The notes: generated by a model not told the origin, from the sequence alone. 64,000 nt of DNA from Diphasiastrum complanatum (GCA_029204225.1 CM055113.1:5982647-6046646); one strand, 5' to 3'; shown: positions 1 through 11,133, numbered from the stretch's first letter. Program-made: numbers and translations.

Positions 1-1
1 A

Positions 2-750
2 TTGGACGGGGTATTTAATTACAACATTTGGAAATTCAAAATGAAAAGTATTTTTATAGAAAAGGAGCTGTGGGACATTGTCATTGGGGTGGAACAACGA
101 CCAGCTACAACTCCAGCTGATATTCGTGCATTTGACAAAAGTGCGCAGAAGGCCTTATCCTTGATAAACTTGTCAGTGAAGGATCATGTCATTGCCCACA
201 TTAGTGAAGCTATCAGCAAGAGGTGCTTGGGATGCACTCAAAACGCAGTTTCAAATGGCGAACCCCTCTCGAATGATTTTTTTGAGGACCAAACTCATAA
301 GTGTTCACATGGAAGAGAATGAGGGCATAGGGTCCTATTTCACACGAATAAATGAGTTACGAGACCAGTTGAAAGCTATTGGAGAGCCAATAAGAGATGG
401 TGAGCTGGTTCACACAGCTATAAATGGCCTACCCGAAAATTTCCAAATGTTTGCAAGTGGCATTGCTTCGAGGGAGAGACTACCAACATTTGAAAATCTT
501 CATGGCATCATCCTACAGGAGGAACAAAGGCATGAAGTGTAAAAACTCGACTTTCCATATCGGAAGGTCAAGCAATGCTAGCCAAAGGAAAGCATAAATA
601 CAAGAAGCAATCCAAGAAGTTGAATGTGGAGGATGACAATCAAGAATCCACATCAGGCAAGAAGAAGAAAGGCAACTATTTCTATTGCCAAAAGCCTGGA
701 CATTGGGCATGAGATTGTCGCAAGAAGAAGGCGGATATTAAGAGGGGCAA
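2..750 (+). pseudogene. gag: copia gag with zinc knuckle (C1, decayed)
   Basis: Gag is the capsid/nucleocapsid polyprotein of the retrotransposon particle. The first frame (2 to about 220) has the copia gag opening, with WKFKMKSIF and WDIV motifs. After a frameshift near 220 the reading continues to a stop at 540-542 with RDQLKAIGE and ASRERLPTF. The remaining stretch to about 730 holds a Lys-rich linker and a damaged CCHC zinc knuckle: the first Cys is Tyr (YFYCQKPGH) and an in-frame TGA at 710-712 sits where relatives have Arg. It cannot encode a working Gag. Confidence 0.88.
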
Positions 751-751
751 A

Positions 752-1066
752 GTGAAGCAGTTGACCAATTTTGTCAAAGAAGAGAATGATAGCGATAACG
801 AAGATCAAGGCACAGCATTTGCAACAGCATTAGCATCGCAACATTCCATTGATCATACACATTGGTACGTGAACTCAAGAGCAACGAGACACATGACTGG
901 CAACAAATCATGGTTCAAAAACCTGGAGCTTACTGATGATGGAGATAGAGTTCTGCAGGCGAACGACTACGAGTGCCAAATTCATGGAGCTGGTGCAGTG
1001 CCTATTCAATCACCTAATGGACATGTGAAGGTAATTGAAAATGTGTTGTATGTTCCTGGCCTTTAG
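752..1066 (+). pseudogene. copia aspartic protease (C1, inactive)
   Basis: This is the pepsin-like protease that matures the copia polyprotein. The active-site region reads HWYVNSRATRHMTG, where the family has DSGA, so the catalytic Asp is Asn (codon 872-874) and the following Gly is Arg. The C-terminal VLYVPGL motif is present and ends in a TAG at 1064-1066. It follows the gag remnant in the same element. C7 and the scrap at 52.0 kb have the same Asp-to-Asn change. Confidence 0.88.
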
Positions 1067-1083
1067 AAGAGTCTTTTATCTGT

Positions 1084-1961
1084 TGGTTTAATGATAGATC
1101 ATAAGTTAAAGGTGGAGTTCAACGACAAAAAATGCCAAATCAAGGATGTGAAACGGGGTTTCAAGGTGATTACTAATGGCTTTAGGGATAAAACTTGTGG
1201 TTTGTACAAGTTAAATGTTGTTGTTACGAAGTGCAATGTGTTAGCATCTACATCTATATCACAAAGTGATTTATGGCATAGACGTATGGGCCATTTGAAC
1301 TTCAAAAGCTTGAGGCTACTTCGTAAGCTCAAGATGGTAACAAGTCTACCTAGTTTGGATGATAAGGAAGAGTCCACTTGCAAGGAGTGCATGCAAGGCA
1401 AGTTACACAGGAAGAAGTTCAACAAAGAAGGAGCAACAAGGACAAAACGTGTGCTTGAGTTGATACACTTTGACCTATGTGGGCCAATGAAGGTAATGTC
1501 TATTGGTAAAGCATTTTATTTGCTACCTTCATTGATGATACCGTTAAACAAAAGTCTGACACATTTGGATGCTTCAAAAGCTTCAAAGCATCGATTGAAA
1601 ATCAGTCAGGTGCTAAGATCAAGGTACTCAGGGCAGATTGTGGTGGTGAGTATCGTTCCACAGATTCGATTGATTTTTGCAAGGAGCATGGCATTAGACA
1701 GGAGTTTGTGCAAGTTGATACACCTCAACAAAATGGGATAGCTGAAAGAAAGAATCGTACCATTGTCGAAGCAGCTAGGGCAATGATGACACATAAGGGA
1801 GTTGCTGATTCTTTATGGGAAGAAGCTGTCAAAACTGCTGTGTTCTTACAAAATAGAAGCCCTACAGTTGTTGTACATAATCGCACACCTGAGGAGGCAT
1901 TCACTGGTAATAAGCCTAAGATGGATGGGTTGCGAGTATTTGGATGCCGAGTGTATGTTCA
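1084..1961 (+). pseudogene. copia pre-integrase and integrase (C1, interrupted)
   Basis: Integrase inserts the cDNA into the host chromosome. The zinc-binding pre-integrase domain is seen as LWHRRMGHLNF with CKECMQGK (about 1270-1410), followed by the core start ELIHFDLCGPM. The reading shifts frame around 1520-1700 and returns as TPQQNGIAERKNRT, which carries the catalytic Glu, then PKMDGLRVFGCRVYVH. The last codons run into the C2 LTR at 1962. Continuation is at 7474. Confidence 0.88.
1957..1961 (+). repeat. target site duplication of C2, left copy
   Basis: GTTCA lies directly before the TG of the C2 5' LTR and is repeated exactly at 7474-7478. It is the 5-bp host duplication expected for copia integration. 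Confidence 0.97.
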
Positions 1962-2574
1962 TGTCAAAATATTGAAAAATCTATCTAATGTTGTGAGTAT
2001 GGGTTCTAAAAATGCCAACGATGAATTGAGCTCTTTTGGCTTAGTAAAGACCCATCTTAGAATAAAATATTCAAGGTAGGTAGAAGTAGAAACTCGAGCT
2101 ACCATAGGAATTGCCATTTGTACTTTACATGCCACATTTAATGCATGAAAAGACTATGTGGCACAATTAGACATAGTGAGGTGGCTTGGATAAGTCTAGA
2201 TAGCTTGAGAGGTGGATCCACAACTCCAATTCAACTCAAAGTAGGAGAAGAGTCCATGGATCTATATATATGTGATGTACTCTCATTGAGAAAATGATGA
2301 AATTTGTGTGTAATGCAAATTTGGAGACAAGCTCTTTGTGCCCTCTCTCTCTCCACGAGTTTTGTACTTTCTATTTTCTCTCTCTACCCGAGTAGAGGCA
2401 CTTATGATTCTTTGTCTTATGTTTTGTTGACAGATCTTGCTTGTAACACAATAATATTACTTGTATGATCAGCTTTCCTATTGACAACCAATGCTAGTCT
2501 GATCTTTATGGTGTTATTGTGCTTAGGAGATCAAAAATACATGTGTAGGGCATCCCATATGTGTGAATTCAGCA
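1962..2574 (+). repeat. 5' LTR of C2
   Basis: It starts TGTCAAAATATTG and ends GTGTGAATTCAGCA, next to the primer site. It is near-identical to 6861-7473. Pyrimidine-rich runs around 2341-2390 and a TATA box near 2262 fit a U3-R-U5 arrangement. Confidence 0.97.
2262..2271 (+). promoter_or_regulatory. TATA box in C2 5' LTR
   Basis: CTATATATATG lies about 310 bp before the LTR end, where U3 should drive element transcription. The same sequence occurs in the 3' LTR near 7161. Confidence 0.6.
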
Positions 2575-2586
2575 TGGTATCAGAGC
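2575..2586 (+). other. primer binding site of C2 (initiator Met tRNA)
   Basis: TGGTATCAGAGC directly follows the LTR and is the usual plant copia site, complementary to the 3' end of initiator methionine tRNA. Confidence 0.95.
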
Positions 2587-3307
2587 CTACCTAAGTTTTA
2601 CAAGCAAGTCTAATAAAAAAGTTTGCAGATCTGATCAGATTTCAAGCTAGGAATTGTCTAGATTCTACCTTCTAGCTAGTCTGAGCTACAAACCACATTG
2701 AATGGGCCAGATCAGGTGCTGTATGGAATTTCAGGTGCTGGCACGTGTGAAATCCACCCATTTTCAAATTGGAGGTTCTCTCTCACCTCAGATCCAAATT
2801 TCAAGCAAATTAGCCCACTAGAAAGCTAGAAATGGTAAAATCTGATGCAATTTGAATCATGACAGTTGGATAAGCCAATCAAAGCTATAAGCTTTTGAAG
2901 AGTCATAGGTAGGGTGCCTAGACCTATGGCAAATCGTGTGTACGTCATTTATTGCTTGAATGATCACAAAAATCATCCAGAAGCTACACAATCTCATCTA
3001 TATGTGATTTAGACAAAACTTATAGGTTCTAGGCAAATTGTTTCATAAAAATAGATTGTATTTGAGTCAATTTGACATTTTTGGAATATTTCACACGTGT
3101 GAAATTCAGAGAACCATAACTTTTGCCATACTTCATCTTTTTTTATGATTCAAATCTTGTTTTACAGAGATTGTCAAGCAAGTGAGATCTATCTCATAGT
3201 TTTTTGCTAAGTCTTACATAGGATTTGATTTCGTACCCTTGATTGGTTCCTATAGTGAGAAGAAAGGCAATTCTTTCATCCATCTTTTTTTATTTCCATC
3301 ATTCTTT
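2587..3307 (+). other. C2 untranslated leader
   Basis: About 720 bp between the primer site and the gag start, with no long frame. CACGTGTGAAA-type sequences occur near 2743 and 3112, resembling the CACATGTG motif at the LTR end. Confidence 0.7.
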
Positions 3308-3622
3308 ATGACTTCAATGGGTGTCTTTCTATTAGAAGCAAGTGAAAGATTGTCAACCTCCAATTACTCAATTTGGAAGGTTAGAATGGAATCTGTCTTA
3401 ATACTACAAGATGTGATGGACATTGTACTTGGCACTGAAGAAGAACCACAAATTCCTCAAGAAATTCCAAAGTACAAAAAGAGAGCCAAGATGGCTCTAC
3501 ATTATATTAAGATGAATGTCTCAAATGACATCTTAAGAGAAATTGGTGCTTGTGCTAATGCCAAAGATGCTTGGGATACTCTCAAATCTATCTATGAGGC
3601 AAAAAATTACTTCGACTTCTAA
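3308..3622 (+). pseudogene. gag: copia gag N-terminal part (C2, frameshifted)
   Basis: The ATG at 3308 opens a gag reading with NYSIWKVRMES and AWDTLKSIYE, typical of the copia capsid region. The frame ends at 3622, but the gag sequence continues without a gap in another frame, so one frameshift near 3615 separates the two halves. An in-frame alternative ATG is at 3317. Confidence 0.9.
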
Positions 3623-5451
3623 CACTAAGAAACCAAATTTTTCAAAGTGTACAGAGAAGTGATGAATGTGCTTCAGCTTATGTGATGAGAGTTAAAGACC
3701 TCCATAGAGAATTGTCATGCATAGGAGACTCCATCAACCAAAATGAACTTGTTCAAGTCATATTTAATGGGTTAAAGGAAGAATATGACAACCTTGTTCA
3801 GAGTTATGCCATTAAGGAGGAGCTACCAAGTTTGGAAGCACTCCAAAGTGTGCTCATTTCTGAAGAATCAAGACAAGAGTATAAACTCTTGAAAATGGAG
3901 AGACTGTCTCTCAACATTGATGGTAAAGCTCTCTTTACCAAAGACAAGCACAAGACAAGAAGTAAGAATCAACACCAATTCTCTTCAAGCAAGAACAATC
4001 TTATTTCCAAGGAGAAAGGAGATGAGGATGAGTCCCCTCAAGCTTCCACATCCAAGAAGAAGAAGAAAAACATCAAGTGTTTCTTTTGTGGCAAGAAGGG
4101 GCATTATGCCACCAATTGCTTCAAAAAGAAGAGTCAATTCAAGCAAGCCAACATTTCTAATGAAGAGAAGGAAGATTCTCATGCAAGTGATGAAGAGGGA
4201 TCTCTTATGGTCTCGAGTTTTTCTTCATCACCTTTCAACAAGGATGGTTCGTGGTATATTGACAGTGGAGCTTCCTCACATATGTGTAGCTCCAAGTATT
4301 CTTTTTCATCCATGTCACCTTATGAAGGAGCCAAGAAGTCCATCTACACAACAAATGATCATGAGTGTGCTATTGAAGGCATAGGGACCATTCCCTTAAA
4401 GCTTTCTTCATCAAAAGTTCTTTCTCTATCTAATGTACTTTTTGTTCCCAAGCTAATAAAAAATCTTATTAGTGTTGGGCAATTGTTTGATAGTGGACTA
4501 GATGTGAATTTCAATGTTGATACATGTACAATCAAGAAGCATGATGAAATCCTTGTATTTGGGTCTAGATATGGTGGAATCTACAAGCTTGATCCCAAAG
4601 AGTATGCTAACTCTTGTGATAGTGCTTTTGCTATTCATATGTCTTTGGAGGAACTATGGCATAGAAGGTTGGGACATCCTAACTATAATTCTATGGTGTC
4701 CATGGTCAAGAAAGCCAAAGCTATTGGCTTGCCTAATCTTATATCCAAGAATTTCAAGCCATGTGAGGCTTGTGCAATATCTAAGTCTCATAAGAAGCCT
4801 TTTTCAAAGTCATTTATCAAGACTACACATCCATTGGAGCTCATACACTCGGATGTGCACATCTCATCTTCAACGAGCAAGGGTGGTGCTACTTGCTTTG
4901 TAACTTTCATTGATGATTTCACTAGATTTACTTGGGTATATCTTCTAGCTTCAAAATCTATGGTGTTTGACTATTTCCTAAAGTTCAAAGCTCTAGTTGA
5001 AAAGCAATTTTCTTACAAAATCAAGATTCTTAGAAGTGATGGAGGTGGTGAGTACACTTCCAATAAATTTCATGATTATTGTGAGCTTGAAGGCATTAAA
5101 AGGGAGTTTTCTTGTGCATATACACCATCTCAAAATGGGGTGGCTGAAAGAAAGCATAGAACACTGTGTGAATGTGCCAAAACCATCAGAATTGAGGCAT
5201 CTTTGCCAAAAGACTTTTGGGGTGAGGCTATAAATTGTTCAAACTATATTTGCAATAGACTCCCTCATGTTGCACTTGGAGGAAAGTCACCATATGAAGC
5301 ACTCTATTTGAAGAAACCTAAGGTTGAACACCTTAGAGTATTTGGATGCATATGCTTTGTCCATATTCCCTTGGAAACGAGAAAGAAGGATGATCCTTGT
5401 GCAAGCAAAGGAGTAATGGTTGGATATTCATCCAACAAGAAAGCCTATTGA
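3623..5451 (+). pseudogene. pol: copia gag C-terminus, protease and integrase (C2)
   Basis: One long frame covers the rest of the gag-pol N-terminal half. In order: gag C-terminal region (LEALQSVLISEESR), a canonical CCHC knuckle CFFCGKKGHYATNC, protease with intact WYIDSGASSHM, pre-integrase LWHRRLGHPNY with CEACAISKSHKK, then the integrase core with LELIHSDVH, RSDGGGEY and QNGVAERKHRT. The D, D, E catalytic residues are present. The frame ends at a TGA (5449-5451) in NKKAY-stop-IYM, where relatives have Arg. This is the best preserved copia coding stretch in the window. Confidence 0.94.
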
Positions 5452-5802
5452 ATCTACATGCTCTCTACCTCTAAAGTAATTGATAGTAGAGATGTAGTTT
5501 TTCATGAAGAAGAAAAGTCCAACCTTGGAGGGGCCGAGATCAAGCAACCTCAAAATCTATCACCTATTGTTATTGAAGACAATCAACATATGGAGGAGTC
5601 AAGATTTGAAGATGGAAGTCCTCGGATTTTCACTCCTAGAAGATCCATGAGGGAGAGATCCGAGCCCAACAAGCTCACTTATGATGACAAAGGAAAACAA
5701 GTGGATCTTGATTCCACTTATGCTTATTTTGTTTCTCATGAGGAGCCAAGCAAGCACCTAGATCATGGTATTCAAGACTCAACAACTTTCTACTTTCATT
5801 AG
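5452..5802 (+). pseudogene. copia linker between integrase and RT (C2)
   Basis: The integrase C-terminal region continues after the TGA in the same frame: STSKVIDSRDVVFHEE and a basic PRRSMRERSEP segment, usual before copia reverse transcriptase. It stops at 5800-5802, just where RT should begin. A minus-strand relative of this linker lies at 11560-11880. Confidence 0.85.
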
Positions 5803-6842
5803 GATTTGTGCTTAGTGACTATGATTCTTCTATGTACTTAAAATTTGATGGTAGTAATATTGTCATTCTCCTAATCTATGTAGACGACATTATTCTTAGT
5901 GGAAGGTGTTTGATGCTAGTTCAAGAAACCAAAGATGCATTAGGAAAAGAATTTAAAATGCAAGATCTAAGAGAGATCCATTACATTTTGGGCCTTGAGA
6001 TTGATTTTCATGAAGAGTATGCTTTTATTTGTCAATCTAGATATGTCTTTTCTATTTTGAGAAAATTCAATATGCAAAGTTGTAAAGGCATAGATACTCC
6101 AATGGAGCAACATGTAAAAGATCCTATTAAAGGTGATGAAAGATCCTTCGAGGACATCACACTTTATAGGAGTCTTATAGGCTCTTTAATTTGGCTTACT
6201 ATCACTAGACCCGATTTGAGCTATTGTGTGCACAAATTGAGTCAATTTATGCAAGATCCCAAGATCCAACATTGGAAGATGGCCAAGAGAGTTCTAAGAT
6301 ATGTATCTTCTACTCAAGATTATGGTTTATTGTACAAGAATGAAGATCTAACCATTGTTGGCTATTCAGATTCCGATTTTGCAAGTGATAAAATGGATCG
6401 AAAGTCCATTAATGCATATACTATCTTTCTTGGAGGCAATCTTGTGTCTTGGCTTTCAAAGAAGCAGGATACCATATCTCTATCATCTTGTGAGGCCGAG
6501 TACAAAGTACTCACTACAACAACTAAAGAAGTGCTTTGGATCAAGAGGTTAATCATGGAGCTAAAGTGCATCAAAGAGGGTGATCTTCCCTTGATCAAAT
6601 GTGACAACATATCGGCACAAGGTCTTGCAAACAATCCTATTTTTCATACAAGAAGCAAGCATATAGAAGTGGCTCACCATTTTGTAAGGGAAAAGCTCAT
6701 TGGAGGTGAAATCAACTTAGAACATGTCGACACATCTTCGTGTATTGCTGATCTTCTCACAAAGCCACTTTGCAAAAGTGCCTTCTCAAAGCATAGGTCT
6801 AATCTTGGTCTTATCTCAAGATCGATGCTTGATCCACATTAG
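5803..6842 (+). pseudogene. copia RT C-terminal half and RNase H (C2)
   Basis: The frame enters reverse transcriptase shortly before the catalytic YVDD (LLIYVDDIILSG). The N-terminal RT fingers and first palm Asp are missing, about 110-130 residues compared with usual copia RT. The rest is good: LGLEIDF, SLIGSLIWLTITRPDLSY, then RNase H with GYSDSDFASD, SSCEAEY, CDN and TRSKHIEVAHHFVREK. It ends at TAG 6840-6842, 18 bp before the 3' LTR. The deletion makes C2 non-autonomous. Confidence 0.93.
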
Positions 6843-6850
6843 ATACATTT

Positions 6851-6860
6851 TTAGGAGGAG
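6851..6860 (+). other. polypurine tract of C2
   Basis: TTAGGAGGAG lies immediately before the 3' LTR; it primes plus-strand DNA synthesis. Confidence 0.85.
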
Positions 6861-7473
6861 TGTCAAAATATTGAAAAATCTATCTAATGTTATGAGTATG
6901 GGTCCTAAAAATGCCAACGATGAATTGAGCTCTTTTGGCTTAGTAAAGACCCATCCTAGAATAAAATATTCAAGGTAGGTAGAAGTAGAAACTCGAGCTA
7001 CCATAGGAATTGTCATTTGTACTTTACATGCCACATTTAATGCATGAAAAGACTATGTGGCACAATTAGACATAGTGAGGTGGCTTGGATAAGTCTAGAT
7101 AGCTTGAGAGGTGGATCCACAACTCCAATTCAACTCAAAGTAGGAGAAGAGTCCATGGATCTATATATATGTGATGTACTCTCATTGAGAAAATGATGAA
7201 ATTTGTGTGTAATGCAAATTTGGAGACAAGCTCTTTGTGCCCTCTCTCTCTCCACGAGTTTTGTACTTTCTATTTTCTCTCTCTACCCGAGTAGAGGCAC
7301 TTATGATTCTTTGTCTTATGTTTTGTTGACAGATCTTGCTTGTAACACAATAATATTACTTGTATGATCAGCTTTCCTATTGACAACCAATGCTAGTCTG
7401 ATCTTTATGGTGTTATTGTGCTTAGGAGATCAAAAATACATGTGTAGGGCATCCCACATGTGTGAATTCAGCA
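6861..7473 (+). repeat. 3' LTR of C2
   Basis: Same length and ends as 1962-2574, with five transitions seen by eye. It ends ATTCAGCA and is followed by the second GTTCA. Confidence 0.97.
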
Positions 7474-7478
7474 GTTCA
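7474..7478 (+). repeat. target site duplication of C2, right copy
   Basis: GTTCA, identical to 1957-1961; integrase reading of C1 resumes here. Confidence 0.97.
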
Positions 7479-8001
7479 CATACCTAAGAGCGAGAGATCC
7501 AAAATGCAGGTAAAGGCCTTGAAGTGCATTTTTACAAGATATGATCAACAAACCAAGGGATATAGATGTTATGATCTAGAGGGGCTACGTGTGCACATAA
7601 GCCGTGATGTCTTATTTGATGAAATCCATAGATTTGGGGATGAAGAAAAGAATAATGATGAGCTATGCAAGCTTCTCAAAGAGGATGAAGTAGTTCTACC
7701 ACCACAGGAAGATCATGATGATGATGATGAGGGATGTGGTACTTCTCCCACCATAGAGACGAGATGGAGAGTGAGAAACAAATCTATTGGATCGAAAAAG
7801 ACTGAGGTAGCAGGTGATAAAAGGAAGGAGCAAGATGCACCATGGGATTCCTATTCACCTCGTAGCAGATCACCTCAACGTAAGTTACCCAAATGGTGTA
7901 CTAAGCTCATGAGTGACAAGGAAGGGGAAGTTGCCGAAGCTAGCAAGGAGGGAGAGTTGTGGCATTCCACACAAGAGAGGAAGGAACCTGACAAGTTATA
8001 G
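7474..8001 (+). pseudogene. copia integrase C-terminus and linker (C1)
   Basis: The reading VHIPKSERSKMQVKALKC continues directly from YVH at 1961. It contains GYRCYDLEGLRVHISRDVLFDE, the typical copia integrase C-terminal block, then an acidic stretch DHDDDDEG and the basic linker ending at 8001. C7 has the same layout (VKGYRCFD, VIFDES, AGDKRKEKDVPWD), so the two are related families. Confidence 0.88.
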
Positions 8002-8016
8002 GTAAATCTTGCACTT

Positions 8017-8671
8017 ATGAGTGACATTATTTCATCTAATGAACCCTCTTGCTTTGAGGAGGCCAAAAATCAGGAGATATGGCAAAAAGCAATCAAACAC
8101 CATGACACATGGGACATAGTGGATCTTCCAAAGGGCAAAAGACCCATTGGCAACAAATGGGTATACAGGACAAAATACAATGCCGATGGAACTTTCTAGA
8201 AGTTTGATACGCACTCCTTCATTTTTCAATCTTTACTACTTTGCTCCAGATTCTAGTATCACACTGACCTCATAATCACAGGAAATGATGATGATTTGAT
8301 TGGTGCAATCAAGAAAGACTTATCTTCTAGTTTTGATATGACTGATCTTGGCTTGATGCACTACTGTTTGGGAGTGGAAGTATGGCAAGGTTGCAATAGC
8401 ATCACACTAACACAAACAGAGTACGTGAATGAGATTTTGAAGCATTTCAAAATGTGCGACAACAAGCCAGTATCCACACCTGTGGAGGTTGGTAAGAAAC
8501 TATCTAACCAGGATGAGAGTGCACTAGTTGATGCCACTTTATTTCATTTATCTCACAACTACTCGTCCTGACATAAGTTATGATGTAAGCATTGTAAGTC
8601 AATTCATGGCTACTCCTAGAGAGATTTATTGGAAAGCAGCGAAGAGAATTCTTCATTATGTGAAGGGCACG
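8017..8671 (+). pseudogene. copia reverse transcriptase fragments (C1)
   Basis: The RT opening is seen in 8017-8199 (EEAKNQEIWQKAIKHHDTWD, GNKWVYRTKYNADG). A deletion then removes the middle, including YVDD. From 8296 the C-terminal region returns with MTDLGLMHYCLGVEVWQ, and 8528-8671 in a second frame gives TTRPDISYDVSIVSQFM and AAKRILHYVKGT. No active RT can be made. Confidence 0.88.
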
Positions 8672-9070
8672 ATAACCCCTTTGAGGTTCTGGCTCCTTTT
8701 TAGAGTTAGTATTGTTCTTTAGCTGTTCAATCCTTGAATTGAAATTATGTTGTTTGACCCTTGGGTCAGAATTTGCTGTAGCTTTTCTCTTGTGGTCAAA
8801 AAACTGGTCTCCACAAAAATGACATTTCTACTCGTGAATGCTTCTGAGTGTCCAGATTGAAGAGCTTGTATGCCTTGCGATATGGGGAATAGTCGATGAA
8901 AATCATTTTTACTTTTGTCATCCAGCTTCTTTCTTAGATCTTCAAAAATTTGAATGTAAGTTATGCATCCAAACACTCGAATATTTTTGAGTGATGGTTT
9001 CGATCATGTCCACACCTCATAAGGTGTCTTGCCATTCAGGGCCTTTGTAATGGATCGATTTTGAAGATAG
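8672..9070 (-). pseudogene. copia integrase C-terminal scrap
   Basis: On the minus strand, reading from 9070 down, NRSITKALNGKTPYEVWT (with one stop) leads into NIRVFGCITYIQIFEDLRKKLDDKS and then SRNVIFVETSF. This is the end of a copia integrase core plus its C-terminal block. It is an isolated piece, opposite in strand to C1, with no matching RT or LTR nearby. Confidence 0.75.
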
Positions 9071-9391
9071 ACAAAATCAATAAGAAAGTCAGACAAGAAG
9101 ACGAAGTAGCTTAAACATACAATTCTGACAAGAACTATGAACGCAATAAAAGACAATTATTGATTCAGATTATAGAAATACAAGTCCGTTTGATGCTATG
9201 AGCACAAGATAATAGTGGACAAAACCATGTGCTCAAGAAGCTAGCTCCGCTTTGTATATGAGCCTATTATTGACAATCAGTCTGAAGAAAGAATCGATGC
9301 ATGAAAGCATCTACTATGTCCTAAGGAGGACTTTATAAGAATGCGGAAGTTTTGATTCAAGTTTCCCAGAAGGGAGATCTACTTAGCATGT
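9071..9391. other. no recognisable feature
   Basis: This AT-rich stretch between two minus-strand coding remnants shows no convincing frame or repeat. Confidence 0.5.
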
Positions 9392-10310
9392 TTACTGGCG
9401 CAAATGGCCCAGCTTTGGCATCTCTCTCATTCTTGACAGTGCAATCCAAATACGGATGTCCATATCTAGAATCCTTGTAGAGTGGCACATAGTCTTGTCC
9501 CTATCTCTTGGTAGGGCACTCAACAATACGATGATTGCCTCAACACCCATAGCATTTGACAAGGGATCTACCTGTCGAACTTGGTTGGCATAAACCAGCA
9601 CCAATTTGCCCTCATACCCATCTATGTAATACACAAGTATTTCCTCAGTAGGATAGGATTCCTCGTTGTTCATTAGCCGATGGTGCTAGTAGTGCAAGTG
9701 GTGGTCGATTCTGGTTCGGTGCATATGGGTATTGCGTATTAGTGCTACTCGGCATCTACTTGTACTCGAGGGTTGTATCTACACTCGGAGGTATCATGAC
9801 CATTCATGCTACACAGATGACAATATTTTCTTGTTTCTATAAGCATTGGCATAGTTATGGGCATTCATTGGCAGTATGGTTGCCTGTACAAATTGGACAC
9901 CAACTGGCCTCTCTTCATGGATAAGTAGGCAGTTGGGGCACCCTGGATACCTGTGTTGCACACCCTTAAGCATTTGGTCCACAATTCCAAGGAGCTCAAT
10001 AGTGAACTTCCGCAATTGATCGTCTTGTTGGATTTGCAAATTCTCCAAGGCTTTAGTGATAGTTGAAGGTATGGTAGAAGACATGGAGCCAAACTATTCC
10101 ATTTTTTCTTTTTTCTTTTCCTGACGGTGCCCTTTAGATCGGTCGGTTGAGCTATCCAACCCATTTGTCGCCTGTCGTATGGTGCTGACACATGCTTCTC
10201 TTAAATTTTCGTACTCGCTTCTGCATTTCATGTGACATTGGATGCTTGCCACACTAGTGTCGGGCACACTAGCAGGGGTACATTGTCCCTTTAACTTCTT
10301 GACCCTTTTG
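9392..10310 (-). pseudogene. unrecognised minus-strand coding remnants
   Basis: Several short minus-strand frames follow one another: 10321-10094 (basic, ending in a Lys/Glu-rich tail), 10084-9809 (with a cysteine pair GCPNCLLIHEERPVG after an amphipathic opening) and 9673-9392 (IIVLLSALPRDRDK). Their order suggests one broken gene of about 300 residues read from high to low coordinate. The CxxC with a following His is reminiscent of a zinc-binding gag tail, but I recognise no family. It lies just downstream of the LTR at 10311-11133 on the same strand. Confidence 0.35.
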
Positions 10311-11133
10311 TGAAAATTCACACATGTGGGAATGTCCTATTGTGTGAAATTGATCTCCTAAGCTTGGCTCATGCACTATAGATCACCTATTATTGAAATC
10401 CAAGATCAATGACAAGATCTAAGGCAAAAAGACCATTCTACATATATTCATTCATTACCAAAATTGTTTGACATGTGTGGAAGACTTCATAAAATAAACT
10501 AAGTCCCAACAAGTTCCTCTCCTTGGGTAGAGAGAGAAAATACCACTTTTGGGCTCATCTAGAGAGAGAAGACAATACAAGCAAAATTGGCAAATCTCCA
10601 AATTGACTCAAAAACTCATAGATCTCTCATACATTAATGAAAGGAATGAAAGTACATATATAAACTCGTGGAGATCCAATCTTAATTCCTATTGGACCCC
10701 TTAAATATAGCCTCTCTAATCCTATCGGATGTGTGATACAACATTCCTCACTTTTGATTGGACCCTTCAAACACATCTCTCTATTATGATTGGACCCTTT
10801 GACTTTTGCCCCCACATAGGGTGCATCACTCATCAAACCTATACTTGACATGTGTAAGCAACCTAACTAGCTTGAGTTACATCACAATTGAATTTTGGCC
10901 TAATCACGACAAAACATGTGTACTTGACCATTTGACCTCTAAAGCCAAAATTGGCCCTATCAAAGTTCTACACCAAGATGCTTGATACAAAATCTTTATG
11001 ATACCCCTAAAGTCAACATGACTAAATTATTTTTACATTTTCTATATGTGGGAACATGCTCCACACATGTGATATTTTCTCACAAACTAGAAACACAAAA
11101 AATATCCAAGATAGATTTTGACAATTTTTCACA
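10311..11133 (-). repeat. LTR of a minus-strand C2-type copia element
   Basis: On the minus strand it starts TGTGAAAAATTGTC after a purine tract CTAAGGAGGAG, the same tract-LTR junction style as C2. It ends CCCACATGTGTGAATTTTCA, matching the end of the C2 LTR, including GCTTAGGAGATCA about 60 bp earlier. It is a 3' LTR whose internal region lies at higher coordinates. The partner LTR is missing. Confidence 0.78.

Larger units (their letters stand above)
1..1961 (+). mobile_element. Ty1/copia element C1, left part
   Basis: This is the left part of an old copia element that enters the window without its 5' LTR. Domains run gag, zinc knuckle, protease, integrase in copia order, but are spread over several frames with stops. 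The element is interrupted at 1961 by C2 and resumes at 7474, where the integrase C-terminal reading continues after one copy of the GTTCA duplication. Its closest relatives in the window are C7 (36.3-42.1 kb) and the scrap at 52.0 kb. Confidence 0.93.
1962..7473 (+). mobile_element. complete Ty1/copia element C2 nested in C1
   Basis: The element is 5,512 bp with two 613-bp LTRs (TG...CA), an initiator-Met primer site, a purine tract, and gag-protease-integrase-RT-RNase H order. It is flanked by GTTCA on both sides. By eye the LTRs differ at five positions, all transitions (under 1%), so the insertion is recent. Coding is broken by a frameshift in gag, a TGA at 5449-5451, and absence of the N-terminal half of reverse transcriptase. 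It is therefore a non-autonomous copy that must have moved with proteins from another element, unless the damage came after insertion. Confidence 0.97.
7474..8671 (+). mobile_element. Ty1/copia element C1, right part
   Basis: The interrupted C1 element resumes in integrase and runs through reverse transcriptase toward RNase H, then stops abruptly inside YVKGT near 8671. No RNase H core, purine tract or 3' LTR follows. The next sequence is another copia fragment on the opposite strand, so the 3' end of C1 has been lost to rearrangement. Confidence 0.9.
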
